From: Candidatus Epulonipiscium viviparus
GTDB taxonomy: Bacteria; Bacillota; Clostridia; Lachnospirales; Cellulosilyticaceae
Reading direction: 5' to 3'
Assembly: GCF_030708075.1 (NCBI RefSeq)
Contig: NZ_CP117982.1
Location: 3,030,672 to 3,094,671 of the forward strand
DNA length: 64,000 bases
In this document: piece after piece, positions 8,451 to 17,567 of the stretch
Layout of the letters: each line of letters opens with the position of its first letter
Position numbering within the stretch: the stretch's first letter is position 1
Position numbers and translations under genes: made by a program
The notes under the pieces: generated by a model
What the model saw: only the letters and a program-made list of their open reading frames with translations
Told to the model about the DNA's origin: nothing
Database searches by the model: none

Positions 8451-11114
8451 ATGGATTTAAAATTAGATAAATCAAAAATAATTATAATAATTGAAAATTT
8501 TGAAGGATTTTTTGACTATGACAAAAGTGTGATAGAATATACGATAAAAACAACGAGATATAATATGTTAGCCAATTTGATTTTAGCAATAGATAGAAAA
8601 TTTGATTCAATTACTGAAGTCTATATTGTATCAAAAGGGCAATCTGAGCCCGATATATTTGCAGCACAATTTGAAAGGCTTCCTATTTTTCGTATACAGT
8701 TAGCATATTCCACACTAGAAGAGTATGAAAAAGATGTGCAAACAACGATGATATATAAAATTGTAAGCATTATTGCTCCACAAAATATAATAATTTTAGG
8801 AGATAAATCTGAATTAGATTTAGAAATTAGGTCATTATTGCCAATTATAAATACAATAAAGATTGTTGATTTGGATATAAGCATTAATAATAAGGATATA
8901 AAAAGTATAATCAATGGTATAGACGTCTCGTTACCTTTTGTAGAAGATTATTATTTATTTCCACAATATGTATCAAATAAAAAATGGGTTTTGAAAAAAA
9001 CTAAAATTCCAGAATATGAATCCAAAAAACCATTAAGTAGAGTGAATCTGATAAAAACATTGGATATGCCAGAAGATGCATTTGTAATTATAATGGTAAA
9101 TCCCAATTTGAATATTTATGTAAAAGATGAATTTTTAGAAATGTGTTATAATATTGCAGAAAAAAATGAAAAAATATATTTTATTTTAGTGACAGAAAAA
9201 ATGATTAATATTACAAAATATAAAAATCAATTCAAAATTATAACAAAGATTGATCAAGCTACTACAATATTGCCAGCTTGTGACTTGTTTATATCTCCTG
9301 CAATACCTTGGGGATTTACAATAGCAACATTTGCAATTATGGCAGCAGTACCAACACTATGTTTAGCAGTAGCTCAAAATAATGAGGAAGCAATTAAGAT
9401 ATCTCCTAAACTAGAAAAGGCTTTATATGAGGAATTGATTTGTAAAACGATAGATGAAATAGCAAATAAGATAGATGAACTAGTTTTAAATAAAGTGTAT
9501 TATAATGAAGTAGTAGAAAAAATGAAATTTGTACAATGGTGGGTTTATGATACCAAATGGGTCAAATTATTGGATATAGTGTTAGAAAAACAGGGATTTG
9601 AGTGGCAGATAATTACATTAAAAGAAAAAGTATATCTGAATTTTATAATTGATCAAACTAGAGCTACTGTGAATGAATTGTTAAATTTTTATAGTGTAGC
9701 GCCGTCGGATATATTTATAGCAGATGTCGAAAAATATTTAGACGGATTTCCTGATTTACAAATGATTATATATTCATTAAGATTTGCACATGAAAAAAAC
9801 GGAAAATATTTACAAAAAATGACTGAATTATTGCTAGAACCTAATTTTACAATTATGAATACGTATTATCTAAGGTATCAAATTGGAGTATATGGATTTT
9901 GTAATGCAATTTCTGATGCTGTGGACTATAAAGTAAGCTATTTTGTATATAAAAATCTATTTGAACGATTTATGGCAACCATTGATACAAGTAAATATGA
10001 GCCTATTTTACAAAAAACCGGAGTGGTTGTTGTGACGTGTATGCAGCTACTAAATATGAACACGCATGCACCAACGAAGCAGACGCTGGATTACTGCTAT
10101 AATTTGCAAAAACATTTTAATAAAAAAGTAATATTAATAATAACAGGAGAGCCTTCATATGCAGAAGCGGGTAATATATATACTACGAATTTTATTAATT
10201 ATCTAATTTTGGAAAAGAAGAACTATTATATAAATATAGAAGATGAAAAAATTATAGCATATCACCCGTTAGTAGATCAATATTCTGAGCAAACGTTGCG
10301 AGATGTAGTTGATTATATATATAGTTGGAGACCGGAACTGGTGTTTAATGTAGGTAACAATTCTTTAATATCTGATGCGTGCAAAATTTTTACAAAGTCG
10401 GCAAGTTACCAGTGTGGAAATGGATTTGGAGTAACTTGTAGTGGGATAACAATTGTTCCGCGTGAACCGAGACCAGAAGAAGATGCCCCGATTAAAGAAT
10501 TTTTGGAAGAACAGGGGCAGAAAGCGATTTATTCTCCGATGACAGCAAAATTGCCGGTTTCAGATAGAGTTTTTACCAGAGAAGAGTATGAAATCAGTGA
10601 AGATGCTTTTGTGATGTGCATAATAGGAGGGCGATTAAATACAGAAATTACGAAAGAGTATACAAAAGTTATAAAAGAAATACTAGCTATGGATGATAAA
10701 ATTTTAATAATATTTGTAGGAGGATTTAATGACTATGAAAAATGGATTTTAGAAGACGAATTACTACAAAAGCAAACTAAATATATAGGATTTTTGCAAG
10801 AAGGTGTGACAGAATTTTGTAAAATATGTAATTTATATCTCAATCCTTTTAGGCAAGGCGGTGGGATATCTGCTGTTGAGGCGATGTATCAAGGAGTACC
10901 GGTAGTGGCAGTGGAAAAGGGAGATGCGGCGGTTATGGCAGGTCCAGATTTTGCAATAACTAAGGCAACGTATATAGAAACTGTCAGAAAATATTTAACT
11001 GATAAGGAGTTTATGGATAAACAAAAAGAAAGGGCAAAAGCACGTGCGGAACGTACTTTTGACACCAAAGGAGCGATAGGAAAGTTGCTCAAAGATTTGG
11101 AAGCTTTATATTAA
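8451..11114 (+). CDS. Large two-module GT-B glycosyltransferase
   Basis: 887 residues from ATG 8451, which has AAAGGAG upstream (the ATG at 8382 has none). The C-terminal 350 residues are a GT-B glycosyltransferase with a GT4/GT41-like nucleotide-sugar site: YIGFLQEGVTEF, then LNPFRQGGGISAVEAMYQG, then PVVAVEKGDAAVM. The N-terminal half also looks like a GT-B fold (ACDLFISPAIPWGFTIATF; AIMAAVPTLCLAV) but lacks the acidic donor-site pattern, so it may be a degenerate or acceptor-binding module. It is cytoplasmic with no membrane segment. Acceptor unknown; the surface proteins nearby are candidates, by inference only. Confidence 0.8.
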   Translation: MDLKLDKSKIIIIIENFEGFFDYDKSVIEYTIKTTRYNMLANLILAIDRKFDSITEVYIVSKGQSEPDIFAAQFERLPIFRIQLAYSTLEEYEKDVQTTMIYKIVSIIAPQNIIILGDKSELDLEIRSLLPIINTIKIVDLDISINNKDIKSIINGIDVSLPFVEDYYLFPQYVSNKKWVLKKTKIPEYESKKPLSRVNLIKTLDMPEDAFVIIMVNPNLNIYVKDEFLEMCYNIAEKNEKIYFILVTEKMINITKYKNQFKIITKIDQATTILPACDLFISPAIPWGFTIATFAIMAAVPTLCLAVAQNNEEAIKISPKLEKALYEELICKTIDEIANKIDELVLNKVYYNEVVEKMKFVQWWVYDTKWVKLLDIVLEKQGFEWQIITLKEKVYLNFIIDQTRATVNELLNFYSVAPSDIFIADVEKYLDGFPDLQMIIYSLRFAHEKNGKYLQKMTELLLEPNFTIMNTYYLRYQIGVYGFCNAISDAVDYKVSYFVYKNLFERFMATIDTSKYEPILQKTGVVVVTCMQLLNMNTHAPTKQTLDYCYNLQKHFNKKVILIITGEPSYAEAGNIYTTNFINYLILEKKNYYINIEDEKIIAYHPLVDQYSEQTLRDVVDYIYSWRPELVFNVGNNSLISDACKIFTKSASYQCGNGFGVTCSGITIVPREPRPEEDAPIKEFLEEQGQKAIYSPMTAKLPVSDRVFTREEYEISEDAFVMCIIGGRLNTEITKEYTKVIKEILAMDDKILIIFVGGFNDYEKWILEDELLQKQTKYIGFLQEGVTEFCKICNLYLNPFRQGGGISAVEAMYQGVPVVAVEKGDAAVMAGPDFAITKATYIETVRKYLTDKEFMDKQKERAKARAERTFDTKGAIGKLLKDLEALY

Positions 11115-11153
11115 ACTTCGTATGATGTGAAAATTTATGAAATGAGTACAAAA

Positions 11154-13460
11154 TTATTGTGAAATTGTTTCAGTTTCGATAATAGTAATTTTATCAGCAG
11201 GGACTTGAACTGCGTCTTCTCCTGCTAAGGGTGCCTCTTCTTCTGTAACTGGGATTAATGTTACATTGTATTTCACACCCATTGCAGCAAGAGCAGCAAG
11301 TAATTGAGCATCAGTAATGGTTGGTTCTTCTTCAGGCTCGACAGATACAGGTTCTTCTGTATTGTTGTCGATAGGGGCAGAGTTAACAGTAAAGGAAATA
11401 GGTTTGCTAGTTAAATCGCCAGAAGCAAGCATTATATTGAAATTATCAATGTCGGTTGGTACAGTAAAAGTTAATATGCCGTTTGTAGAAAGAGTATCTG
11501 ATATAGAGCTGATAAGGGCAACATCGCTATTTTTCGCAACAACAGTGATGGTGAATTCATCAGTATCTGTATCAAGCACATTAATCTGATTGGTTGCAGC
11601 GTCATAGGTTACGTTTCCTGCCACGCTAATATTCAAAATTTCTAAAGCACTAAACTGTGTTCCAGCAGCAATTTCGGCTTTGAATGTATCGGTTGCAGCG
11701 GCTAAATTGGCAACAGCGGTTTCGATTTCAGAAGAGGTAAGTTTCTCATTTAATAATAGTTCGTTAGCCTTTTCGATTGCGAGGCTATATGCATATTGGG
11801 CATTAGAACTAACCCAGGTTGCGTCACTGGCAACATCAGATCCGTCGATACTTACTGTAGGAACAAGAATTAACTCTTGTGCCTCTAATATTGGTTCTGC
11901 AAGAAGGCTGTTATCTGCGATTTCAACATTTATGGTGTAAGTGGTAATTTTATCGCCAATTGTAACATTGATAAGAATGGTGTTATTGGCGATTAATGTA
12001 TCTGCAGTAATAGGAGTAATGCCAACGTGATCCTTTATGGCATTAGGAACAGAAACAGTTGCAGTGAGACCATCCTCGACAATAGGATTGATGATAAAGT
12101 TTTTGCCTTGGTCTGCCTGAGCAATATTTAGAGTGTAATTATACATATCATCGTTAAATTCGAGATCGCTGTGAGTTAATCCTTTGATCACAAGATTTTG
12201 AAGCACAACAGGAACATCATATTCATTAGCATGAAGTGTCAAGGTTTGGACTTGAGTACTAGCTGTTGCATGACCATTTGCAAGTTCGATAGCAAATTTG
12301 TATTCGCCATCTGTGCCAGCTTGATTTGTAGGTGATCCGTTAACAGGTGCAGTAAATTCAAAAGCCTTGATAGTGGCATGAATATTGGTGTCCTTTAAAA
12401 TATTTTCGAGCTCAGCTTTAACAGCGAGACCTGCGTCAGTTGCAGTTGTGATATCAGATTTTGCAAAATTGGTAGCTTCGATAGTTTGGATGAATGCATC
12501 TAATTCGGATTGCTCTGGAATTGTAACATCGAGCGCATCAATAGTGGAAGTTATTAAATCAGTAGATGCGGTATTTTCGCCATCAGTAACTTCTATAACA
12601 AATTTGTAATATCCGTCGGTACCTAGAGGAACAGCTGCGGAACCATCGATGGCAGTAACAAATCCATACCCCTTAATTTCTGCTGTCATTTCTGTATCAG
12701 AAAGAATATAGGCAACATCAGAAGAAATAGCAACTTTGGCATCTTCTATATTGGAGGCCTCGGCAGTGTCGAGCGTGAAAATAGCATTGTCAAGAATATC
12801 AACAACAGCTAATAAGGCAGTATTATCAGGTTCTGGAATAGGTACTGAAACAACTGGTGTTGGAGCGACTACTTCTGAGGCTACGTAAGGTGCGGCATCG
12901 ATGTTTGCAGTAATTTTATTAGTAGTCGCAGTAATTTCGCCATCAATTAAGGCAACAACAAACTCATAGGTGCCATGTGTTCCGGTTGGATTTTCGGAAG
13001 TGCCAGGAGTTGGTGCCGTAAAGTTTGTTCCTTCTATAATGGCGCTAACGTTAGTGCCTTCTAAAAGATCGGTAATATAGCGAGTAACAGCGGTTTGAGC
13101 AGATGCAGCTTCAGAACCTTCAGAATTTGCTAAATTAATTTGAACATTTTCTAAGATTACTTCGATTTTTTCTACTAAAGAAATAATTGAAGAGTCACCG
13201 GATTCGGTGTTCGCATCCATTGGCTTGATGATAACTGGATCGGTTTCCACAAGCAATGTATCTTGAGTAATTTGATCTTCAGATTTTTCAACTGCTATAA
13301 TAACGGAAGGTGCAGTTTCAGATGCAGTAGTTTGAGCGCTTTCTATTTCTTCAACAGCAGTTGTCTCGGTATTATCAACAGTATTTGGAAAAACCGAAAA
13401 ACTGTTAGATAAGATAGATCCAGCTAAAAATGCTGCTAAACAACGTTGATTTAATTTCAT
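11154..13460 (-). CDS. Secreted multidomain protein with cadherin-like and FIVAR-like modules
   Basis: 768 residues with a signal peptide (MKLNQRCLAAFLAGSIL; cleavage near 25-30). After a Thr/Glu-rich linker come three related modules of about 105 residues, each with GT.G.Y.F.I.L..G..TA.T at its end (about 85-205, 215-310 and 320-425). A cadherin-like beta-sandwich of the PF12733 type follows (GLTHSDLEFNDDMYNYTLNI, about 430-530). Next is one FIVAR-like helical module with IDGSDVASDATWV, a signature repeated five times in the protein at 59242-61905. A further beta module and a Glu-rich linker end in a short helix. No sorting signal or SLH domain is visible. AAGGAG precedes the start. Confidence 0.8.
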   Translation of the reverse strand: MKLNQRCLAAFLAGSILSNSFSVFPNTVDNTETTAVEEIESAQTTASETAPSVIIAVEKSEDQITQDTLLVETDPVIIKPMDANTESGDSSIISLVEKIEVILENVQINLANSEGSEAASAQTAVTRYITDLLEGTNVSAIIEGTNFTAPTPGTSENPTGTHGTYEFVVALIDGEITATTNKITANIDAAPYVASEVVAPTPVVSVPIPEPDNTALLAVVDILDNAIFTLDTAEASNIEDAKVAISSDVAYILSDTEMTAEIKGYGFVTAIDGSAAVPLGTDGYYKFVIEVTDGENTASTDLITSTIDALDVTIPEQSELDAFIQTIEATNFAKSDITTATDAGLAVKAELENILKDTNIHATIKAFEFTAPVNGSPTNQAGTDGEYKFAIELANGHATASTQVQTLTLHANEYDVPVVLQNLVIKGLTHSDLEFNDDMYNYTLNIAQADQGKNFIINPIVEDGLTATVSVPNAIKDHVGITPITADTLIANNTILINVTIGDKITTYTINVEIADNSLLAEPILEAQELILVPTVSIDGSDVASDATWVSSNAQYAYSLAIEKANELLLNEKLTSSEIETAVANLAAATDTFKAEIAAGTQFSALEILNISVAGNVTYDAATNQINVLDTDTDEFTITVVAKNSDVALISSISDTLSTNGILTFTVPTDIDNFNIMLASGDLTSKPISFTVNSAPIDNNTEEPVSVEPEEEPTITDAQLLAALAAMGVKYNVTLIPVTEEEAPLAGEDAVQVPADKITIIETETISQ

Positions 13461-13827
13461 ATTATCCCCACTCCTTATAGTAATTTAATTTAAAAGTGAA
13501 TTAAGTTTATAGTTAATAAATATTTTTACGATGTACTATCAAGAATAATTTTTTTTGTATTTTGAATGCTTCTTAATTATATACTATTTTTTAAAATTTG
13601 TAACAAAAAAAATAAAAATAATTTAAGTAATTTCTTCCAAACGATATTAATTAATTATATTTTTGATGTAAAAATAAATAAAAAAGTTATAGTATAACAT
13701 ACTATAGAAATTTGAAATTGACAATAATAGGAAAAACTATTATAATTTGAAGATAAAATCAATAATTATTACATATTTTATAAATAAAATATAACTGAAT
13801 ATTTATTTTGTTTGGGGGAGGACTATA
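13461..13827. other. Divergent intergenic region, very AT-rich
   Basis: 367 bases between two secreted-protein genes. The only clear signal is the consensus promoter at 13718-13746 for the rightward gene. The left part should contain the promoter of the leftward gene, but no convincing -35/-10 pair stood out. No ORF or RNA gene is supported. Confidence 0.7.
13718..13746 (+). promoter_or_regulatory. Consensus vegetative promoter
   Basis: TTGACA (13718-13723), exactly 17 bases, TATAAT (13741-13746): a perfect sigma-A-type promoter, implying strong constitutive transcription of the stalk-domain protein downstream. Confidence 0.85.
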
Positions 13828-14574
13828 ATGAAAAAAATAGCAATGGGCATAGCGTTGGTATTAGCTGTACAAAGTACAATTGCCGCACCGATATATAAGT
13901 CATTGGATGTGGTTTATAATGATATAAAATTAACCGTAGATGGAGAAGAATTCATTTTGCAAGATGCTTACGGAACTACAATTGAACCATTTGTTATAGA
14001 TGGAATGTCATATGTACCCATAGAAGCAATGGCAGCGGCATTTGGAAGGGGAATTTTATGGGATGATGCAACAAAAACAATACATTTGGTAGATGGAAAT
14101 GTTGGAGAGGTAGTAAATTTATCTGACATTCCCAAAACTTCATTTGCAGGGCGAGAAGCTGTGTATCCGATAGTTGGAACAGTGACAGACCCCACAGGTG
14201 CAGAACATACTTCAGGGCTAATTTTTACAGGAGATGGGGAAGGAAAATCGATAGTAGATATAGCGACCTACCCACTCAATGGTAAATATTTTATGCTGAG
14301 TGGAGTGGCATTTTTGCCAGCAGCTTTAGATATTGCGGGATATGTAAATAGTGCACCAAATTCAAATGTAAGTGGATATACAAACCTAGCGGATATTAAA
14401 ATTTATGGAGACGGGATATTATTAAAAGAGATTCCTTCATTAACTAGGGCGGATGTTGTAAATTTTGAAGTGAATGTATCGGGAGTAAAAGAATTGAGAA
14501 TAGAAATTCGTGCATATGGATCTGCTGTGTTTTCGAATGTAGTTGGGTTGACAGATTTGTTGCTGTATAAATAA
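13828..14574 (+). CDS. Secreted stalk-domain protein with NPCBM-like C-terminus
   Basis: 248 residues. Signal peptide MKKIAMGIALVLAVQSTIAA. Residues 30-95 fit the copper-amine-oxidase N-terminal 'stalk' domain common on clostridial surface proteins (IDGMSYVPIEAMAAAFG, WDDATKTIHL). The C-terminal half (LNGKYFMLSGVAFL to SNVVGLTDLLLY) resembles an NPCBM carbohydrate-binding-like beta sandwich. GGGGGAGG precedes the ATG and a perfect promoter lies upstream, so expression should be high. Probable cell-wall-associated protein; ligand unknown. Confidence 0.8.
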   Translation: MKKIAMGIALVLAVQSTIAAPIYKSLDVVYNDIKLTVDGEEFILQDAYGTTIEPFVIDGMSYVPIEAMAAAFGRGILWDDATKTIHLVDGNVGEVVNLSDIPKTSFAGREAVYPIVGTVTDPTGAEHTSGLIFTGDGEGKSIVDIATYPLNGKYFMLSGVAFLPAALDIAGYVNSAPNSNVSGYTNLADIKIYGDGILLKEIPSLTRADVVNFEVNVSGVKELRIEIRAYGSAVFSNVVGLTDLLLYK

Positions 14575-14581
14575 AAGATAA

Positions 14582-14623
14582 AAAGTCCTCCTTTATAAAT
14601 AACTATAAATAAGGAAGGACTTT
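14582..14623 (-). terminator. Terminator of rpmB
   Basis: AAAGTCCTCCTT / AAGGAAGGACTTT stem with one bulge. The T-run is on the minus strand, matching rpmB; it may also stop the convergent plus-strand gene. Confidence 0.75.
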
Positions 14624-14634
14624 GTCATAAGTTT

Positions 14635-14820
14635 TTAAGCACGAGTGACTAGATTAGAACGCAAACAACGCGTACAAACATGCATAGTTTTTATAGTTCC
14701 ATTTTTAGCAACTTTAATTTTTTTGATATTCGCTTTCCACATTTTATTAGCTCTTCTATGAGAGTGACTCACTTTTATTCCGAAATGAACATCTTTTGAA
14801 CAGATTTCACATTTTGCCAT
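14635..14820 (-). CDS. rpmB: 50S ribosomal protein L28
   Basis: 61 residues, full length for the family. It is the zinc-ribbon (C+) form, with paired cysteines C4/C7 and C49/C52, and the basic block SHSHRRANKMWKANIKK in between. It is a structural component of the large ribosomal subunit. GAGGTG lies upstream of the ATG. In Bacillus rpmB sits next to spoVM; here the two are about 9.5 kb apart. Confidence 0.97.
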   Translation of the reverse strand: MAKCEICSKDVHFGIKVSHSHRRANKMWKANIKKIKVAKNGTIKTMHVCTRCLRSNLVTRA

Positions 14821-14911
14821 TTTTAAAACACCTCGACTTTCTCATTTACAAATTTCATCCCATTTTAACAGATAAAAAAGTAAATTTCAAGCCCTATTCT
14901 ACATAATTTTT

Positions 14912-15625
14912 CTATTTAGTGTGATATTTGCTAAAATGTGCAACTTCATCTTTGGTAAGTTTGCGAATTTTTCCGGTTTTGAGGTCGTTTAATTCAACAT
15001 TACCTATTGCGATGCGTTTAAGAGAAATAACGTTATGACCGATAGCGGCACACATTTTGCGAACCTGTCGATTTTTACCTTCACTAATAATAATTTGCAA
15101 GGTTGTAGTATTATTTGTAATGGCAATTCGTTCGGCAGTTGAAGGCTTTGTAGTGTAATCGTCTATAGTAACGCCGGTTCGTAATGTTTGTAGTTGTGAG
15201 TTGGAAACAGTTCCATCTACTACTACAATATATGTTTTTGTAATAGTATGCTTTGGATGCGTTAACTGATATGCAAAATTGCCATCATTGGTAAGCAATA
15301 GCAAGCCGCTAGTGTTATAATCAAGTCTACCTACAGGATAAACACGCTCATTTTTATTAGGTATTAAATCTATTACAGTTTTTCTACCATTTTCATCTTT
15401 GGCAGTTGTAATGTATCCACGAGGTTTGTTGAGCATGTAATAAATTTTAGTTGTAACAATAGACACAACTTTGTTGTTAAATTTAATAATATCTGTATCT
15501 TTAACCTGAGTTCCGAGCTCGGTAACGACAACGCCATTAACTTTCACTTTGCCTGCAATGATGTATTCTTCGCTTTTGCGTCTAGATGCAACACCGGCAG
15601 CAGCTAGATATTTTTGTAATCTCAT
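14912..15625 (-). CDS. rluB: Pseudouridine synthase, RluB/RsuA family
   Basis: 237 residues. An N-terminal S4 RNA-binding domain (MRLQKYLAAAGVASRRKSEE, residues 1-60) is followed by the catalytic domain with GRLDYNTSGLLLLTNDG; the nucleophilic Asp is D102. EGKNRQVRKMC near residue 190 is the other family signature. It should convert a uridine in 23S rRNA helix 89 to pseudouridine. GGAAGGTG precedes the ATG. In many Firmicutes this gene sits downstream of scpAB; here scpAB is 6 kb away. Confidence 0.93.
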   Translation of the reverse strand: MRLQKYLAAAGVASRRKSEEYIIAGKVKVNGVVVTELGTQVKDTDIIKFNNKVVSIVTTKIYYMLNKPRGYITTAKDENGRKTVIDLIPNKNERVYPVGRLDYNTSGLLLLTNDGNFAYQLTHPKHTITKTYIVVVDGTVSNSQLQTLRTGVTIDDYTTKPSTAERIAITNNTTTLQIIISEGKNRQVRKMCAAIGHNVISLKRIAIGNVELNDLKTGKIRKLTKDEVAHFSKYHTK

Positions 15626-15705
15626 TTTGTATCACCTTCCAATGCTATAATAAGCTATTGCAGCAAATTGCGCAAGGGTTAGATTGTTTGTTTTTGTTAT
15701 GTAAG

Positions 15706-15779
15706 CGCACGCAGTAGGATTTGAACCCACGACACCTTGATCCGAAGTCAAGTGCTCTATCCAGCTGAGCTATGCATGC
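15706..15779 (-). tRNA. tRNA-Arg (anticodon UCG)
   Basis: Full cloverleaf on the minus strand: acceptor GCATGCA/TGCGTGC (one G-U), D arm GCTCAGCTGGATAGAGC, anticodon stem CTTGA/TCAAG with loop CTTCGGA (anticodon TCG), T arm GTGGG-TTCGAAT-CCTAC. The 3' CCA is not encoded. Confidence 0.95.
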
Positions 15780-15870
15780 ACAATTATTTTTGTTGACATA
15801 TAATATGATTGACAAAAATTTGCGATAATATACATAGTAAAAGAAAAAAAATAAAAATTTTTGATAAAAT

Positions 15871-15902
15871 AAAAGATCACCTTCATAATAAAAGGTGATC
15901 TT
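15871..15902 (-). terminator. Terminator of rnpB
   Basis: AAGATCACCTT (15873-15883) / AAGGTGATCTT (15892-15902), perfect stem, with a T-run on the minus strand just past the RNase P RNA. Confidence 0.85.
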
Positions 15903-15903
15903 G

Positions 15904-16230
15904 CTATAACCAAGTCTATACGCCGGGTTCAGTATTTGATAGTCATCTATCTACACAGTTAGTTGCCTAAATGTTCTAGCGACCTACTTAAGACTAGCGA
16001 GCAACCTATGTCTTGTTTTGGTCTTGCTCCAGGTGGGGTTTACATGGCTTTTTTAGTTGCCTAAAAAACGGTGAGCTCTTACCTCGCCTTTCCATCCTTT
16101 CCCAAAAAATGGGTGGTCTATTTCTGTTGCACTTTCCTTCGAGTCGCCTCGACTGGGTGTTATCCAGCACCTTGCTCTATAGAGCCCGGACGTTCCTCAA
16201 GATTAAATCTTGCGACTATCTGGCTTACTT
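15904..16230 (-). ncRNA. rnpB: RNase P RNA (M1 RNA, type A)
   Basis: About 327 nt on the minus strand with the universal conserved elements: GAGGAACGTCCGGGCT near the 5' end, GGAAAGTGCAACAGAAA, and near the 3' end GATGACTATCAAATACTGAA followed by CCCGGCGTATAGACTTGG. The 5' AAGTAAGCCAGATAGTCGC pairs with the 3' region. It is the catalytic RNA that matures tRNA 5' ends, fittingly placed between two tRNA genes. Ends are approximate to a few bases. Small ORFs overlapping it are spurious. Confidence 0.95.
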
Positions 16231-16280
16231 ATAGCTTTATAAAAATAGCACATATTGTTTGACGTGTCAACGCCCAAAAT

Positions 16281-16301
16281 AAAAAACACCCGAAGGTGTT
16301 T
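16281..16301 (-). terminator. Terminator of tRNA-Leu
   Basis: AAACACC-CGAA-GGTGTTT hairpin followed on the minus strand by a run of T, ten bases past the tRNA-Leu 3' end. Confidence 0.8.
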
Positions 16302-16311
16302 ACTATTTCGA

Positions 16312-16394
16312 TGCGATCGGGGGGACTCGAACCCCCACGGTCTAGGACCACAAGATCCTTAGTCTTGCGCGTATACCAATTCCGCCACGATCGC
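16312..16394 (-). tRNA. tRNA-Leu (anticodon AAG)
   Basis: 83-nt class II tRNA on the minus strand: perfect 7-bp acceptor GCGATCG/CGATCGC, anticodon stem CAAGA/TCTTG with loop CTAAGGA (anticodon AAG), a long variable arm, and T arm GGGGG-TTCGAGT-CCCCC. CCA is not encoded. An adenosine at position 34 would normally be deaminated to inosine by a TadA-type enzyme. This is uncommon for bacterial tRNA-Leu. Confidence 0.92.
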
Positions 16395-16502
16395 TTGTTG
16401 TATTTTATTATGGACAAGATTGTATCACTATTTTGTAAAGCTGTCAAGAACCTATTTAAAATATTTTAAATTTTTTTGATGTAGTAGTTAAATGAGGGGC
16501 AA

Positions 16503-16531
16503 AAGTCTCCCTCGACGCTAAGGGAGTGACT
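16503..16531 (-). terminator. Possible terminator of ylzJ
   Basis: CTCCCT/AGGGAG stem extended by AGT/ACT, with only a short T-run (ACTTTTG) on the minus strand. Confidence 0.5.
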
Positions 16532-16533
16532 GC

Positions 16534-16734
16534 TTAATCAATTAATTTACTATTTAGTAATGTACCTGGTGCAAAGGTTTCATCCATAAATTTTGTATAA
16601 TCACAGCTATAAAGCCGTTCAATTTTATAGCCCTCATCTGTTACGACTGCTAATATATCACAGCCGTTGTAACTAAGCTCGACATATTCGATTATTTCTA
16701 CGGATGGCATAACTGGAAGAATACTATAATACAT
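16534..16734 (-). CDS. ylzJ: YlzJ-like protein
   Basis: 66 residues, the size of YlzJ-like proteins, opening MYYSILPVMPSVEI as members of this family do. It lies 15 bases downstream of the TepA-like protease gene, the same order as tepA-ylzJ in Bacillus and many Clostridia. The function of YlzJ is not established. The identification rests on size, context and N-terminal resemblance. Confidence 0.75.
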   Translation of the reverse strand: MYYSILPVMPSVEIIEYVELSYNGCDILAVVTDEGYKIERLYSCDYTKFMDETFAPGTLLNSKLID

Positions 16735-16749
16735 TGAATCACTCCATTT

Positions 16750-17438
16750 CTATTGATTTTTTTCACATTCTTGGATTAATTCTTTAAGCTTAGATACGGC
16801 TTTTGTTAATCCACCAACTTCATTAATTATTTTTTCGTCAACAGCTTCCGCACCCACCAAAATTGTGCCCATATCTTTGGCAACTTTACCAACATCAAGC
16901 ATCAATTGTCTAAATCTATCTGCTGTAATTTCTGAGTTTGCAGCAACAAAATCTACTATCCTCTCTTGCATTTGATCAAAATATTCATAGGTCTGTATAA
17001 CTCCCAAGACTGTACCATTCATTCTAACTGGATGTAGTGTCATGGTGGCACTTGGCGTGATAAATGAATAGTCACTGGCTACTGCAATGGGAACGCCAAT
17101 AGAGTGTGCTCCACCAAGAACTAGCGAAACAACAGGCTTTCCAAAACTCGTGATAAGTTCCGCAAGTGCAAGGCCAGCTTCTACATCTCCTCCCACAGTA
17201 TTTAAGACAATGAGCAATCCTTTTACTTCTGGATTTTCTAAAAATCCAAAAAATTGTGGAATTAGATGCTCGTATTTGGTTGTTTTGTTTTGAGGAGGCA
17301 TTGCTTGGTGCCCTTCTATTTGACCGATAATAGTGATGCATTGGATATTACTTTTTGCTGAAGGGGGGGGGAGGACTGTGTACCTTCTTTTACATTTTGA
17401 TTAATGGTTTCAGATTTATCTTGCGTTTCATTGGTCAT
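16750..17438 (-). CDS. tepA: TepA-like ClpP-class protease, frameshift in poly-C
   Basis: The downstream frame (from MPPQNKTTKYEHLIPQ, 17301) holds the ClpP-like core: LNTVGGDVEAGLALAELI, GGAHSIGVPIAV with the Ser, and MTLHPVRMNG with the His. The family needs the beta strand before MPPQ, and it is encoded as ITIIGQIEGHQA in the same frame up to a C9 tract (G9 at 17363-17371 on plus). An ATG with AGGAG upstream (17438) begins MTNETQDKSETINQ and reads into that tract one frame off. Ten or seven C would join the halves, giving about 229 residues. TepA is implicated in secretion and sporulation in Bacillus. Phase variation or a homopolymer error could explain the shift. Confidence 0.85.
17363..17371. 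repeat. G9/C9 homopolymer inside tepA
   Basis: Nine G on the plus strand (C on the coding strand), followed by AGG. Length changes here switch the tepA N-terminus in and out of frame. Confidence 0.9.
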
Positions 17439-17530
17439 TTTAAATCTCCTTTTGTATGTTTTTATTAGTATGCAAAAAATATTACTAATTCATACATAAA
17501 TTGTAAAATTAAGATAATTTTTGATAAAAA

Positions 17531-17553
17531 AAGGCTGAGATCTCTCTCAGCTT
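17531..17553 (-). terminator. Terminator of lysC
   Basis: GCTGAGA-TCTC-TCTCAGC perfect 7-bp stem (17534-17551) followed on the minus strand by a long T-run. Confidence 0.85.
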
Positions 17554-17567
17554 GAGCAGTATAAAAT

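Noticed and set aside
16013-16262. Two plus-strand ORFs of 73 and 63 codons
   Set aside because: They lie within rnpB on the opposite strand, which has strong conserved RNA motifs.
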